A stretch of DNA of 51,053 bases from an uncultured Alphaproteobacteria bacterium (GTDB lineage: Bacteria > Pseudomonadota > Alphaproteobacteria > Rhodobacterales > Rhodobacteraceae), in NCBI GenBank assembly GCA_902562285.1, contig CACESU010000013.1, positions 1 through 51,053 on the forward strand, written 5' to 3'. The position numbers were made by a program, and so were the translations under genes. Of the stretch, positions 16,062-24,627 are shown one piece after another; the first letter of the stretch is position 1, and the number at the start of each line of letters is the position of its first letter. The notes beneath the pieces are model-generated. The model searched no databases and was not told where the DNA came from. It saw only the letters and a program-made list of their open reading frames with translations.

Positions 16062-17763
16062 TATTATACCGAGAAACCTTTATGCAGATATGTATGGTCC
16101 AACTAAAGGCGATAAAGTTAGGTTAGCAGACACAGAATTAATTATTGAAGTTGAGGAAGATTTCACAACTTATGGGGAAGAAATCAAATTTGGTGGTGGT
16201 AAAGTCATAAGAGATGGTATGGGGCAATCTCAAATTCCAAGAAGCAAAGGGGCAGTTGATACTATTATAACTAATGCTTTAATAGTTGATATCTCTGGAA
16301 TTTATAAGGCTGACTTAGGAATTTTGGATGGAAGAATTTGTAAAATTGGTAAAGGAGGGAATCCTGATACTCAGCCAAATGTGGATATTATAGTTGGCCC
16401 TGGCACTGAAGTAATTGCTGGAGAAGGCAAAATTTTGACAGCAGGTGGTTTTGATTCACATATCCATTTTATTTGCCCACAACAAATAGAAGATGCTTTA
16501 CATTCAGGACTTACCACAATGTTAGGTGGAGGGACTGGTCCAGCTCATGGTACATTAGCTACAACATGTACTCCTGGAAAATGGCATATTGGGAGAATGC
16601 TACAATCAGCAGATGCCTTTCCTATGAACCTGGCTTTTGCAGGTAAAGGAAATGCAAGTTTGCCTGAAGCATTAGAAGAACAAATTTTAGCAGGTGCTTG
16701 TGCTTTAAAACTTCATGAAGATTGGGGGACAACTCCAGCAGCTATCAATAATTGTTTATCAGTTGCAGATAACCTAGATGTCCAAGTTATGATTCATACT
16801 GACACTTTAAACGAAAGTGGATATGTAGAAACAACTGTTAAAGCTATTGATAATAGAACTATTCATGCTTTTCATACTGAAGGAGCAGGGGGTGGTCATG
16901 CTCCAGATATAATAAAAGTTTGTGGTGAAAAAAATGTCATTCCAAGTTCTACAAATCCAACAAGACCATATACAGTAAATACTCTAGAAGAGCATTTGGA
17001 TATGTTAATGGTATGTCATCACTTAGATAAATCTATTCCAGAAGATATAGCTTTTGCAGAAAGTAGAATTAGAAAAGAAACTATTGCTGCTGAAGATATT
17101 TTGCACGATCTTGGTGCCTTTTCAATTATTGCTTCAGATAGTCAAGCAATGGGAAGAGTAGGAGAGGTTATTATCCGTACATGGCAGACTGCACACAAAA
17201 TGAAAGTTCAACGTGGGCGTTTAAAAGAGGAAAATGGTGAAAATGATAATGTGAGGGTTAAACGCTACTTAGCAAAATATACAATAAATCCGTCAATAGC
17301 ACATGGAATAAGTAATGAAATTGGAAGTATTACCGAAGGTAAAAGGGCTGATTTAGTATTATGGAATCCTGCCTTTTTCGGAGTAAAACCTGAAATGGTT
17401 TTATTAGGAGGAAGTATTGCTTGCGCTCAAATGGGAGATCCAAATGCATCTATACCAACCCCGCAACCGGTCTATTCAAGAGAGATGTTTGGGGCATTTG
17501 GCAGATCTTTGGAAAATTCGACAGTAACATTTGTATCTCAGGCTAGTTATGAAAATGATATTGGAAATGCTCTTGAACTTAGAAAAAAAACTGCTCCAGT
17601 TAAAAATACTAGAGATATAAATAAGTCAAATATGGTATATAACGATTTGTGTCCAAAAGTTGAAGTTGATCCAGAAACTTATGAAGTTAGAGCAAATGGA
17701 GAAATTTTAACTTGTGAACCTGCATCGGAGCTTCCAATGGCACAAAGATATTTTCTATACTAA
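16054..17763 (+). CDS. ureC: Urease subunit alpha (catalytic)
   Basis: This is the dinickel catalytic subunit, hydrolysing urea to ammonia and carbamate, 569 residues. All nickel ligands are present: His136 and His138 (HIH), Lys219 (carbamylated, in ALKLHED), His248, His274 and Asp362 (SDSQAMGR). The flap segment with the mobile cysteine and catalytic histidine is VCHHL (Cys321-His323). The start overlaps ureB by eight bases. The enzyme looks fully functional. No urea ABC transporter is present in the window. Confidence 0.98.
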   Translation: MSNIIPRNLYADMYGPTKGDKVRLADTELIIEVEEDFTTYGEEIKFGGGKVIRDGMGQSQIPRSKGAVDTIITNALIVDISGIYKADLGILDGRICKIGKGGNPDTQPNVDIIVGPGTEVIAGEGKILTAGGFDSHIHFICPQQIEDALHSGLTTMLGGGTGPAHGTLATTCTPGKWHIGRMLQSADAFPMNLAFAGKGNASLPEALEEQILAGACALKLHEDWGTTPAAINNCLSVADNLDVQVMIHTDTLNESGYVETTVKAIDNRTIHAFHTEGAGGGHAPDIIKVCGEKNVIPSSTNPTRPYTVNTLEEHLDMLMVCHHLDKSIPEDIAFAESRIRKETIAAEDILHDLGAFSIIASDSQAMGRVGEVIIRTWQTAHKMKVQRGRLKEENGENDNVRVKRYLAKYTINPSIAHGISNEIGSITEGKRADLVLWNPAFFGVKPEMVLLGGSIACAQMGDPNASIPTPQPVYSREMFGAFGRSLENSTVTFVSQASYENDIGNALELRKKTAPVKNTRDINKSNMVYNDLCPKVEVDPETYEVRANGEILTCEPASELPMAQRYFLY

Positions 17764-17802
17764 ACATTAATTATCTATATATTTGGTATATTTGGAAAAG
17801 TA

Positions 17803-18261
17803 ATGAATAAAGCATTTAAATTAAAAACCATTGAAGATTTTAATAGTATAGATGTTTTTGATACCATTACCTTAACATACGATGATAGATATAGGCGTAG
17901 AATATTAATGAAAAGTGACCATGGTTTAGAGTTTCTTCTAGACTTAGCAAAAACTACGGAATTAAGATCTGGAAATTTTATCGAATTAGAGGATGGAAGA
18001 TTGATTGAAATTATTGCTGCATCTGAAAAGTTAATGAAAGCTTCTTCCGATCATGAATTACTGATAATGAAAGGAGCTTGGCATATTGGTAACAGACATC
18101 TATCCTGTGAAATAGATAAAGGAAGTATTACACTTCGTTTCGATCACGTAATCAAGCAAATGCTTGAAAATTTAGGATTAGTTGTAGAAATTGTATATAA
18201 ACCATTTAATCCTGAAGGAGGTGCATATGGTGACTCTAGAACAACTGGACATCAGCATTAA
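17803..18261 (+). CDS. ureE: Urease accessory protein UreE
   Basis: UreE is the nickel metallochaperone, 152 residues. An N-terminal peptide-binding half with RRRILMKSDHGLEFLLDL is followed by a metal-binding half with LLIMKGAWHIGNRHL. The conserved central histidine lies in GNRHL. The C-terminal tail is short and only mildly histidine-rich (GHQH), unlike the long His tails of some enterobacterial UreE, so nickel storage capacity is probably small. The last 35 bases overlap the ureF start region, and the ureF ribosome site lies inside this gene. Confidence 0.95.
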   Translation: MNKAFKLKTIEDFNSIDVFDTITLTYDDRYRRRILMKSDHGLEFLLDLAKTTELRSGNFIELEDGRLIEIIAASEKLMKASSDHELLIMKGAWHIGNRHLSCEIDKGSITLRFDHVIKQMLENLGLVVEIVYKPFNPEGGAYGDSRTTGHQH

Positions 18262-18895
18262 TCCAAAAAATCATAAAGTTATGGCATGGCTATCGCCCAG
18301 TTTTCCATTAGGTAGTTTTGCATATTCTCATGGTTTAGAATTCGAAATCTGTGAAGGTAATGTTTCAACATCTGAGGATTTATTTGAATGGTTAAAAGAT
18401 ATTTTAAGATTTGGTTCTGCATGGAATGACTTAGTCTTATTTTGTAATTCATATAAGGCCAAGGTAGCTTATTTACATGAGTTATCTGACATAGCAAAAG
18501 CATTTGCACAAAGTAGAGAGAGGTATTATGAAACAATAGAAATGGGAACTGCTTTTTCTAAGATTATATCTTCAATAGAAGGAGTGGATTTGAAAGGTAT
18601 GCCACTTCCAATAATAATGGGATATGTTGCAAAAATTGAAAATGTGCAATTAGAATATATTCTTCCTCTTTATGCTCATAGTTTTATATCGAATTTGATT
18701 TGTGTTTCAATGCGACTTTTACCTTTAGGTCAAACAGAAGCTCAAAAACTACTTTTCACCTTGTTTCCAGTAATAGATGAAGTTTCAAAGGAAGCTTTGA
18801 AATCAAATATCGATGACATGAGAAATAAATGTGTACTATCGGATTTAGCTTCTATGAAACATGAAACTCTTAAAGTAAGGTTATTTAAATCCTAG
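18227..18895 (+). CDS. ureF: Urease accessory protein UreF
   Basis: UreF is the all-helical accessory protein that joins UreD and UreG in the nickel-insertion complex. The family motif FPLGSFAYSHGLE is present near residues 23-35. ATG 18227 was chosen because AAGGAGG at 18215-18221 lies five bases upstream; an in-frame TTG at 18191 lacks this. The resulting 222-residue protein fits the family length. It overlaps ureE by 35 bases, indicating coupled translation. The end is followed by a 35-base gap before ureG. Confidence 0.95.
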   Translation: MVTLEQLDISINPKNHKVMAWLSPSFPLGSFAYSHGLEFEICEGNVSTSEDLFEWLKDILRFGSAWNDLVLFCNSYKAKVAYLHELSDIAKAFAQSRERYYETIEMGTAFSKIISSIEGVDLKGMPLPIIMGYVAKIENVQLEYILPLYAHSFISNLICVSMRLLPLGQTEAQKLLFTLFPVIDEVSKEALKSNIDDMRNKCVLSDLASMKHETLKVRLFKS

Positions 18896-18930
18896 AAATA
18901 ATATATTGAGAAAAATGAATGGAGTAAGTT

Positions 18931-19539
18931 ATGGGTAGAGGTTTACCTTTGAAGGTTGGAATAGGTGGGCCAGTAGGTGCTGGAAAGACAAGTCTTACAG
19001 AGACATTGTGTAGAAATTTGAGCTCAAAGTATTCAATGGCCGTAATTACAAATGATATCTATACTGCTGAAGACGCTGAATATTTAATGAGAAAGCAGGT
19101 GCTTCCTTTAGAAAGAATAAGAGGAATTGAAACTGGAGGATGTCCTCACACTGCTATAAGAGAAGATGCTTCTATAAACTTATCTGCAGTAGATGATTTA
19201 ATAAATAAAATACCTGATTTAGATTTAATATTAATTGAAAGTGGTGGTGATAATTTAGCTGCTACTTTTAGCCCAGAATTAGCAGACCTAACGATTTACA
19301 TGATTGATGTAGCCATGGGTGAAGAAATACCAAGAAAAGGAGGGCCAGGAATAACCAAGTCTGATATTTTAATAATTAATAAAATAGATTTGGCTGAGTA
19401 TGTAGATGTATCTATTGAAAAAATGAAACGTGATACACTCAACCAAAGGAATGATAAACCCTTTCACTTTATTAATTTAAAAGCCCAAAAAGGAATTGAG
19501 GAGGTAATTTATTCTCTAAAAAACTTGGGTGGCCTTTGA
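18931..19539 (+). CDS. ureG: Urease accessory GTPase UreG
   Basis: This SIMIBI-class GTPase powers nickel delivery to urease, 202 residues. The P-loop is GGPVGAGKT (12-20), the metal-binding CPH motif is at 71-73 in [11 protein letters not shown], and the guanine-specific NKID motif appears as NKIDLA. The stretch [17 protein letters not shown] is highly typical. No histidine-rich N-terminal extension is present. It ends the recognised urease genes; the DMT permease begins 71 bases later in the same direction. Confidence 0.97.
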   Translation: MGRGLPLKVGIGGPVGAGKTSLTETLCRNLSSKYSMAVITNDIYTAEDAEYLMRKQVLPLERIRGIETGGCPHTAIREDASINLSAVDDLINKIPDLDLILIESGGDNLAATFSPELADLTIYMIDVAMGEEIPRKGGPGITKSDILIINKIDLAEYVDVSIEKMKRDTLNQRNDKPFHFINLKAQKGIEEVIYSLKNLGGL

Positions 19540-19610
19540 TTATTGATTTTACTTAATTCCCATTTATCAATTTATTATTTATTGAATTAATATGATTTAA
19601 CGAAAATGAT

Positions 19611-20510
19611 ATGCATATAGTTTTTAAGTCAGACAAAATTCTTAGTTTTATCATTGTAGTCAGTTCTTGTGCATGGGGACTGTATTGGTTGCCATTAAGA
19701 TCGATAGAAGAGGCTGGTATCGTAGGGTCCTGGAGTATTGTGTTTGTCAATGCATGTCCCCTTTTAATTCTTGTTCCATTGCTTTTGTTTAATCTTGATC
19801 AATTAAAAATATATCAAAAGCCTATTTTTTTTGCAGGGTTTTTGATTGGTGCTGCTTTCACATTTTATGCAAATGGATTAGTAGAAACGTCAGTGATAAG
19901 AGCCACATTGTTATTTTACCTAAGTCCAATTTGGTCTACTATTATTGGGATTATTTGGTTAAAAGAGCGTTTAACAATAGCTAGAGTCATTTCAATCATT
20001 ATCGCATTACTAGGTTTAATTTTTTTATTATACAATTTTGATAATCAAGAAAATAAAGCATTAAATTTTGGGGATTTCTCAAGTGTTCTTTCAGGACTTT
20101 TTTGGGCATTAGGTGCTTCAATACTTAAAAAATGGTCAAAAGTTCCAATCTTATCATTGACTACAGTTGTTTATTTTTCCACTAGCATACTCTCAATTTT
20201 ATTAGCTATTATTGTCTATGAAGCAGCTATTCCAAGTTTTTCATTAATAATGGAAAATTTTGTACTTGCGTTTACTTGGTCTGTTATAGTGCTACTTCCC
20301 TCTTTTTGTATTATTTTTAGAATATCACAAATATTGTTTCCAGGACGTGTTGGGATATTAATGATGTCAGAAGTAGTTGTAGCTGTAATTAGTGCTAAAA
20401 TATTCTTACCTGAAGAACAAATGTTTGTTTTGCAGTGGGTTGGTGCTATTGCAATATTAACTGCAGGATTAATAGAAATTGTATTTGGATATAATAAAAA
20501 TAATGTTTGA
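19611..20510 (+). CDS. EamA/DMT-superfamily permease
   Basis: This 299-residue inner-membrane protein has about ten hydrophobic helices arranged as two EamA repeats (roughly 12-140 and 155-290). Repeat features are FYLSPIWSTIIGIIWLKERLT in the first half and VGILMMSEVVVAVISAKI in the second. DMT permeases usually export or exchange small metabolites and the substrate cannot be read. Position directly after ureG raises the chance of a link with nitrogen metabolism, but no known urease partner of this type comes to mind. No good ribosome site was seen at the chosen ATG. Confidence 0.88.
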   Translation: MHIVFKSDKILSFIIVVSSCAWGLYWLPLRSIEEAGIVGSWSIVFVNACPLLILVPLLLFNLDQLKIYQKPIFFAGFLIGAAFTFYANGLVETSVIRATLLFYLSPIWSTIIGIIWLKERLTIARVISIIIALLGLIFLLYNFDNQENKALNFGDFSSVLSGLFWALGASILKKWSKVPILSLTTVVYFSTSILSILLAIIVYEAAIPSFSLIMENFVLAFTWSVIVLLPSFCIIFRISQILFPGRVGILMMSEVVVAVISAKIFLPEEQMFVLQWVGAIAILTAGLIEIVFGYNKNNV

Positions 20511-20522
20511 TAAATTTTTTAT

Positions 20523-20546
20523 AATTAAAAGTATATTTTAATTTTT
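20523..20546. terminator. Bidirectional terminator between convergent genes
   Basis: The inverted repeat AATTAAAA (20523-20530) and TTTTAATT (20536-20543), with loop GTATA, is followed by T residues on the plus strand and preceded by A-rich sequence serving the other strand. It sits between the convergent DMT permease and pepT genes and overlaps the pepT stop. The arms are all A-T, so efficiency is uncertain. Confidence 0.5.
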
Positions 20547-21782
20547 GAGATTTGAATTTAATTTTATAATTTCAAGCATTACCTCAGTAGCTAATGCCAT
20601 ATCTGAAGTTGATACCCATTCAAGTGGGCCATGAACATTTTGCATTCCTGTAAAAATGTTAGGAGTTGGGACTCCTTTTTCAGTAAGTAAAGAACCATCA
20701 GTACCGCCTCTTATTGGTTTTTTTATAGGTTGAATACATTTATTATGAAGAGCTTTTTCTGCAATTTCTAACGGCATTCTATTTTCATCAAGCCAGTAGC
20801 GCATATTTCTGTACTGACGTTTAAAAAAGATTTTAATTTTAGCTCGTGGTTCAGTTGCTTGCATTTTTTTGCATATTTCTTCTAAAATTTCTTTTTTTTC
20901 ATCTAGCCCCTTTAATTCAAAATCCCTTAAAATAAATTTAATTATCATTTCAGATGAATTTCCAATCATATCTGTAGCATGGATAAAACCTTCTCTTTTT
21001 TCAGTAACCTCTGGAGTCATTGTTTTTAACGGTAAATTATTTATGATTTCTGATGCCAAGTGAATTGCATTTACCATTTCATTTTTTGCATCTCCAGGAT
21101 GAATAGATACACCTTTTATTAAAACTTCTGCTGAATCTGCTGAAAAAGTCTCATTGTCAATTTCACCAACTTTTCCTCCATCAAAAGTATATGCAAATTT
21201 CACATTTAAATCATCTGGGAGATTTTTATGAACTCCTCTTCCTATTTCTTCATCAGTAGTGAATGCTATTCTTATTTCACTATGATTTTCATTTTGGTTA
21301 GATATTAAAAAATTAACTGCAGTCATTATTATAGCTATTCCTGCTTTGTCGTCGGCACCAAGTAAAGTGTTTCCAGATGCAGTAATAATATCGTGTCCAA
21401 TTTTTTCACTAAGATAAGAAAATTCTTTTGGAGATAAAATTAAATTCTCATCATCCGGAAATTTAATATCAGAACCATCATAGTTTTCAATTATTCTTGG
21501 TTTAACATTTGAAGCATTAAATTGGGGTGCAGTATCTACATGAGCTAAAAAACCAATTGCTGATCCCTTAACCTTTCCTGGTATAGTAGCTATAAGTGTT
21601 CCGTAGTCTGTGATTTTCACATCTCTTAAATTAAGTTCTTTCAACTCTTTTTCTAATAGATAAAGCATATCATACTGTATTTTGCTGCTTGGTACTGTAG
21701 TAGACACCTCATCACTTTGACTATCAATTGACGCATATCTTATTAATCTTTTAGCTAATTCATTTTTGAAGTCTAATGACAT
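20538..21782 (-). CDS. pepT: Peptidase T (tripeptide aminopeptidase)
   Basis: This M20-family dizinc aminopeptidase of 414 residues removes N-terminal residues from tripeptides in the cytoplasm. The metal and catalytic motifs are in place: His81 and Asp83 in AHVDTAP, the bridging aspartate in LLGADDKAG, and the glutamate pair in TDEEIGRG (178-179). The C-terminal metal site lies in MQNVHGPLEW, with IRGGTDGSLL just before it. Length and order fit PepT. It is a lone minus-strand gene between plus-strand operons and has no visible tie to either. Confidence 0.95.
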   Translation of the reverse strand: MSLDFKNELAKRLIRYASIDSQSDEVSTTVPSSKIQYDMLYLLEKELKELNLRDVKITDYGTLIATIPGKVKGSAIGFLAHVDTAPQFNASNVKPRIIENYDGSDIKFPDDENLILSPKEFSYLSEKIGHDIITASGNTLLGADDKAGIAIIMTAVNFLISNQNENHSEIRIAFTTDEEIGRGVHKNLPDDLNVKFAYTFDGGKVGEIDNETFSADSAEVLIKGVSIHPGDAKNEMVNAIHLASEIINNLPLKTMTPEVTEKREGFIHATDMIGNSSEMIIKFILRDFELKGLDEKKEILEEICKKMQATEPRAKIKIFFKRQYRNMRYWLDENRMPLEIAEKALHNKCIQPIKKPIRGGTDGSLLTEKGVPTPNIFTGMQNVHGPLEWVSTSDMALATEVMLEIIKLNSNLKN

Positions 21783-21875
21783 TTTGCCTTACTTTTTTAT
21801 AAATATTGAAACAAGTTAATTTATATAAGAGTATATACTCAAACTTTTATAATTGGCTAGTTAAAGGAGAAAATA

Positions 21876-22205
21876 ATGAAATTATATGATGGCTGGATGA
21901 AGGTTTTTGAAAAAAGAGATTTTGATGAAGTTATGAAATATTATCATCGTGATTATTCTTTTATAAGGCACCAAACCAATACAGTTATGAGTTTATCAGA
22001 GTGGACACCCCTAATGAAAAGTATGCTAGAGAGCAAAAAGTTAGAAACGTTATCATCAGAATGTTGTTATGAAAACGATGATAATTTAGTTGTTCATAAT
22101 GTGATTTCTTTTCCAGATGGTTCTAAAGAATCAGTATTAGCTTGTCACATGAAAAAAGATGGAAAAATAATAAATAGTGAAATAGGAGCAACACCTCTAA
22201 GTTAA
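21876..22205 (+). CDS. Small SnoaL/NTF2-like protein
   Basis: This 109-residue protein looks like a single NTF2/SnoaL-type domain, with the opening MKLYDGWMKVFEKRDFDEVMKYY followed by alternating strand-like stretches and an ending GKIINSEIGATPLS. A good ribosome site, AAAGGAG, lies ahead of ATG 21876. It is divergent from pepT and separated from proX by a long gap, so it is probably a single-gene transcript; a T-run at 22212-22220 may end it. It is not close in sequence to the two tandem SnoaL-like proteins. Function is unknown. Confidence 0.7.
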   Translation: MKLYDGWMKVFEKRDFDEVMKYYHRDYSFIRHQTNTVMSLSEWTPLMKSMLESKKLETLSSECCYENDDNLVVHNVISFPDGSKESVLACHMKKDGKIINSEIGATPLS

Positions 22206-22234
22206 TAAATCTTTTTTTTTGTGAGTAGATGTAT

Positions 22235-22302
22235 GGTGAGGTAGTTACGGGCTTTAATCACCAATCCGGAGGAATTAAGTTTAGGCTACGCCACCACCTC
22301 GC
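22235..22302 (+). ncRNA. Candidate structured RNA, SRP-RNA-like in part
   Basis: This short GC-rich block stands out in A+T-rich DNA. The ends pair as GTGAGGT (22236-22242) with ACCTCGC (22296-22302), seven pairs including one G-U. Internally CTTTAAT can pair with ATTAAG, enclosing TCACCAATCCGGAGGAA. The core recalls the tip of small bacterial SRP RNA (CACCAGG, then TCCGGAAGGAAGCAG), but the AGG and AGCAG positions are not conserved and one loop base is missing. It could be a diverged SRP RNA, a relic, a leader element of the betaine operon or an unknown small RNA. Strand is assumed from proX. Confidence 0.35.
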
Positions 22303-22498
22303 TTAATCCCTTAACATAAATATCTAATTTATACAAAGCTTCAGAATGTCTCACTAAAAAAAATCGAAATTTTTAATAAATGTGCTGAAGTTTTTAGCAT
22401 AAAATTACTTACCTTTGATAAATTAATCATTTGCAATCTATATTTAAAAATTGGAGATGTATTTTTTTTAAAAAATCTCAGTTTTTTCCTTTAAAATC

Positions 22499-22550
22499 TT
22501 GACTTTTATTTAATTTTTGTTGGATAATTTTATTATCATTTAACGGGGAG
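22499..22550 (+). promoter_or_regulatory. Sigma70-type promoter and ribosome site for proX
   Basis: The -35 box TTGACT (22499-22504) and the -10 box GATAAT (22523-22528) are separated by 18 bases. Transcription would start near 22535. A strong ribosome site, GGGGAG at 22545-22550, lies seven bases before ATG 22558. The implied leader is short, so the structured element further upstream would not be in this transcript. Confidence 0.65.
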
Positions 22551-22557
22551 TAAAAAT

Positions 22558-23481
22558 ATGATTTTAAGAACTTTGATCTTCTTGGGCTTATTTTTTGGTA
22601 ACATACTAAATGCCAGTAGTTATCCAGAAAACAACGATCCAATTAAAGTAACAATCCAAGATTGGACTGGACAGCATTTTTCAACGCATGTTGCTGCTGG
22701 TCTATTAAAAGAAATGGGATACAACGTAGAAATAGTTGTATCAGATGCTATAACTCAGCATCCAGCAATTGCTTCGGGAAATATCAACCTTTCCACTGAA
22801 GTTTGGACTAACAATGTTGGTGATCTATATGATGGCTTGGTAGATAAAGGAGATATTGTTGTAGTTGGAGAACTAGGTCTTTCTCCAAAAGAGGGCTGGA
22901 TTTATCCGCCATATATGGAAGAAAGATGTCCGGGTTTACCTGATTATAAAGCTCTTTATGAATGTGCTCAAGCATTTGGATCAGCTGAAACCTTTCCAAA
23001 AGGAAGATTAATTACTTATCCAGCAAGCTGGGGAACACGTTCAAGAGATATGGTTGCAAGCATTGAGATGCCTTTTGAACCAATACCAGGCGGTAGTGAA
23101 GGAGCGATGGTTGCAGAGCTAAAGTCTGCATTGGCTGCAGAAGAACCAGTAATAATGATGTTTTGGCAACCTCATTGGATATTTGCAGCATATGATTTTA
23201 ATTGGGTGGAATGGAATCCAACTGATGGAAAATGTATTGAGGAGTCACAAAAGAAAGATACAGCTTGTGGTTTTGAACAAGCTAAAGTTCAAAAAGTAGT
23301 ATCTAAAGGTTTTGCTGATAAGTGGCCCGCAGCTTATAAAATGTTTAACGCTATGAAATTAACTAACGCTGATGAAAATGCAGCGATCCTAGAAGTTGAC
23401 GAAAAAGGTAGGAAAGTTGAAGAAGTTGCAGCTGAATGGATAGCCAATAATAAAAATGTTTGGAAAAATTGGATGAATTAA
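22558..23481 (+). CDS. proX: Glycine betaine/proline-type ABC substrate-binding protein (ProX/OpuAC)
   Basis: This periplasmic binding protein of 307 residues has a signal peptide at about residues 1-20 (hydrophobic LIFLGLFFGNILNAS). OpuAC-family stretches include VTIQDWTGQHFSTHVAAGLL, NLSTEVWTNN and PVIMMFWQPHWIF. The tryptophans and aromatic residues typical of quaternary-amine binding boxes are plentiful (for example WQPHW). Two cysteine-containing segments, EERCPGLPDYKALYECA and KCIEESQKKDTACG, occur in related marine proteins. It leads an operon with proV and a fused proW. Glycine betaine, choline, carnitine or DMSP are all possible ligands. Confidence 0.9.
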   Translation: MILRTLIFLGLFFGNILNASSYPENNDPIKVTIQDWTGQHFSTHVAAGLLKEMGYNVEIVVSDAITQHPAIASGNINLSTEVWTNNVGDLYDGLVDKGDIVVVGELGLSPKEGWIYPPYMEERCPGLPDYKALYECAQAFGSAETFPKGRLITYPASWGTRSRDMVASIEMPFEPIPGGSEGAMVAELKSALAAEEPVIMMFWQPHWIFAAYDFNWVEWNPTDGKCIEESQKKDTACGFEQAKVQKVVSKGFADKWPAAYKMFNAMKLTNADENAAILEVDEKGRKVEEVAAEWIANNKNVWKNWMN

Positions 23482-23500
23482 TTTTTATTCATTTTGATGC

Positions 23501-23535
23501 AATATGCTGAGGAACTTAAAGTTTCTCAGCATATT
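23501..23535 (+). terminator. Strong hairpin after proX
   Basis: Fifteen-base arms, AATATGCTGAGGAAC (23501-23515) and GTTTCTCAGCATATT (23521-23535), pair with one G-U and a five-base TTAAA loop, followed by ATTTTTGG. This is the best hairpin in the window. It lies between the binding-protein and ATPase genes, like the one at 2083-2106. It probably gives partial termination or protects the proX message. Confidence 0.75.
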
Positions 23536-23551
23536 ATTTTTGGATCTTTAA

Positions 23552-24610
23552 ATGAAAAATAATGTTGAATTGTCTAAGCAAATAAAATTGTCATGTCGCA
23601 ATGTATGGAAAGTATATGGTGATAATTCAGATAGTTTTTTTTCAAACAATTCATATTTTCGAGAAGACCCTTCAATTTTAAGTAAAAAAATTACAGAACA
23701 AGGTCAAATCGTTGCTAATGCTAACGTAAGCTTTGACGTTCACATTGGTGAAATTTTTGTAATAATGGGATTATCCGGATCAGGTAAATCAACAATTGTT
23801 CGTTGTCTTTCTCGGCTAATTGAACCCACTGTGGGTGAAATTCTACTAGATGAAGAAAATCTTTTGGGAAAAAGTGAGAAAGAATTAATTGAAATACGAA
23901 GGCATAAGATGGGTATGGTATTTCAAAATTTTGGACTCTTGCCTCATTTAAATGTAATTGAAAATATTGCATTTCCATTAAAGCTACAAGGTTTAAAAGA
24001 AAAAGAAAGGCTTCAAAAAGCAGAAAGGGTAATCGAATTAGTAGGTCTTAACGGAAGAGAGAATAATTTTCCAATGGAATTGTCAGGTGGTCAACAACAA
24101 AGAGTTGGTATAGCTAGATCACTTGCTGTAGAACCTGACGTTTGGTTTTTGGATGAACCTTTCTCTGCTTTGGATCCATTAATAAGAAAACAAATGCAGG
24201 ATGAGTTTTTAAGAATACAATCCTTACAAAAAAAATCAGTAGTTTTTATAACCCATGACTTTCAGGAAGCTTTAAGAATTGCAGATAGAATGGCTATAAT
24301 GAGGGACGGTCAAATAGTTCAGATTGGTAAGCCAGTAGATCTTATTTTAAATCCAAAAGATAATTATATCAGAGATTTTACTAAGGATGTACCTTGGGAA
24401 AGTGTTCTAAAAGCTTCTGATATCATTGATAAAAGTCAGAAAATATTACAAAAAGCTAAAGAAGTTCCTTTTGACATGCCGGTTGCAAAGATGCTTCCGT
24501 TACTTTCTAAAAAATCTATGGGAGTAGTGGTTGTGGATCAGGCTGGTAAAAAGCTAGGGATGGCAAATGCTCAGAGTTTTGTAACAGCCTTAGCAACAGC
24601 TGAAAATTAA
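23552..24610 (+). CDS. proV: Glycine betaine/proline ABC transporter ATP-binding protein
   Basis: This is the ATPase subunit of the betaine-type importer, 352 residues. Walker A is GLSGSGKST (73-81), the Q-loop is VFQNFGLLPH, the signature is LSGGQQQRVGIARS, Walker B is VWFLDEPFSALDP, and the H-loop is THDFQEAL. An N-terminal extension before the core, with FSNNSYFRED, is usual for ProV/OpuAA. The C-terminus after residue 285 is short, with one CBS-like remnant rather than a full CBS pair, so ionic-strength sensing of the OpuA kind is doubtful. The fused permease follows 17 bases downstream. Confidence 0.94.
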   Translation: MKNNVELSKQIKLSCRNVWKVYGDNSDSFFSNNSYFREDPSILSKKITEQGQIVANANVSFDVHIGEIFVIMGLSGSGKSTIVRCLSRLIEPTVGEILLDEENLLGKSEKELIEIRRHKMGMVFQNFGLLPHLNVIENIAFPLKLQGLKEKERLQKAERVIELVGLNGRENNFPMELSGGQQQRVGIARSLAVEPDVWFLDEPFSALDPLIRKQMQDEFLRIQSLQKKSVVFITHDFQEALRIADRMAIMRDGQIVQIGKPVDLILNPKDNYIRDFTKDVPWESVLKASDIIDKSQKILQKAKEVPFDMPVAKMLPLLSKKSMGVVVVDQAGKKLGMANAQSFVTALATAEN

Positions 24611-24627
24611 ATGATAATTTAACAGTT

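Larger units (their letters stand above)
22206..22557 (+). other. Long intergenic region before proX
   Basis: This is the only gap above 300 bases. From 5' to 3' it holds a nine-T run (22212-22220), a GC-rich possible structured RNA (about 22235-22302), a featureless A+T-rich stretch, and a good sigma70-type promoter with a strong ribosome site ahead of proX. No credible ORF was found in it. Confidence 0.8.

Noticed and set aside
22235-22302. A confident 4.5S/SRP RNA call
   Set aside because: The highly conserved AGG and AGCAG loop strands are missing and the tip is one base short. Reported only as a candidate structured RNA.
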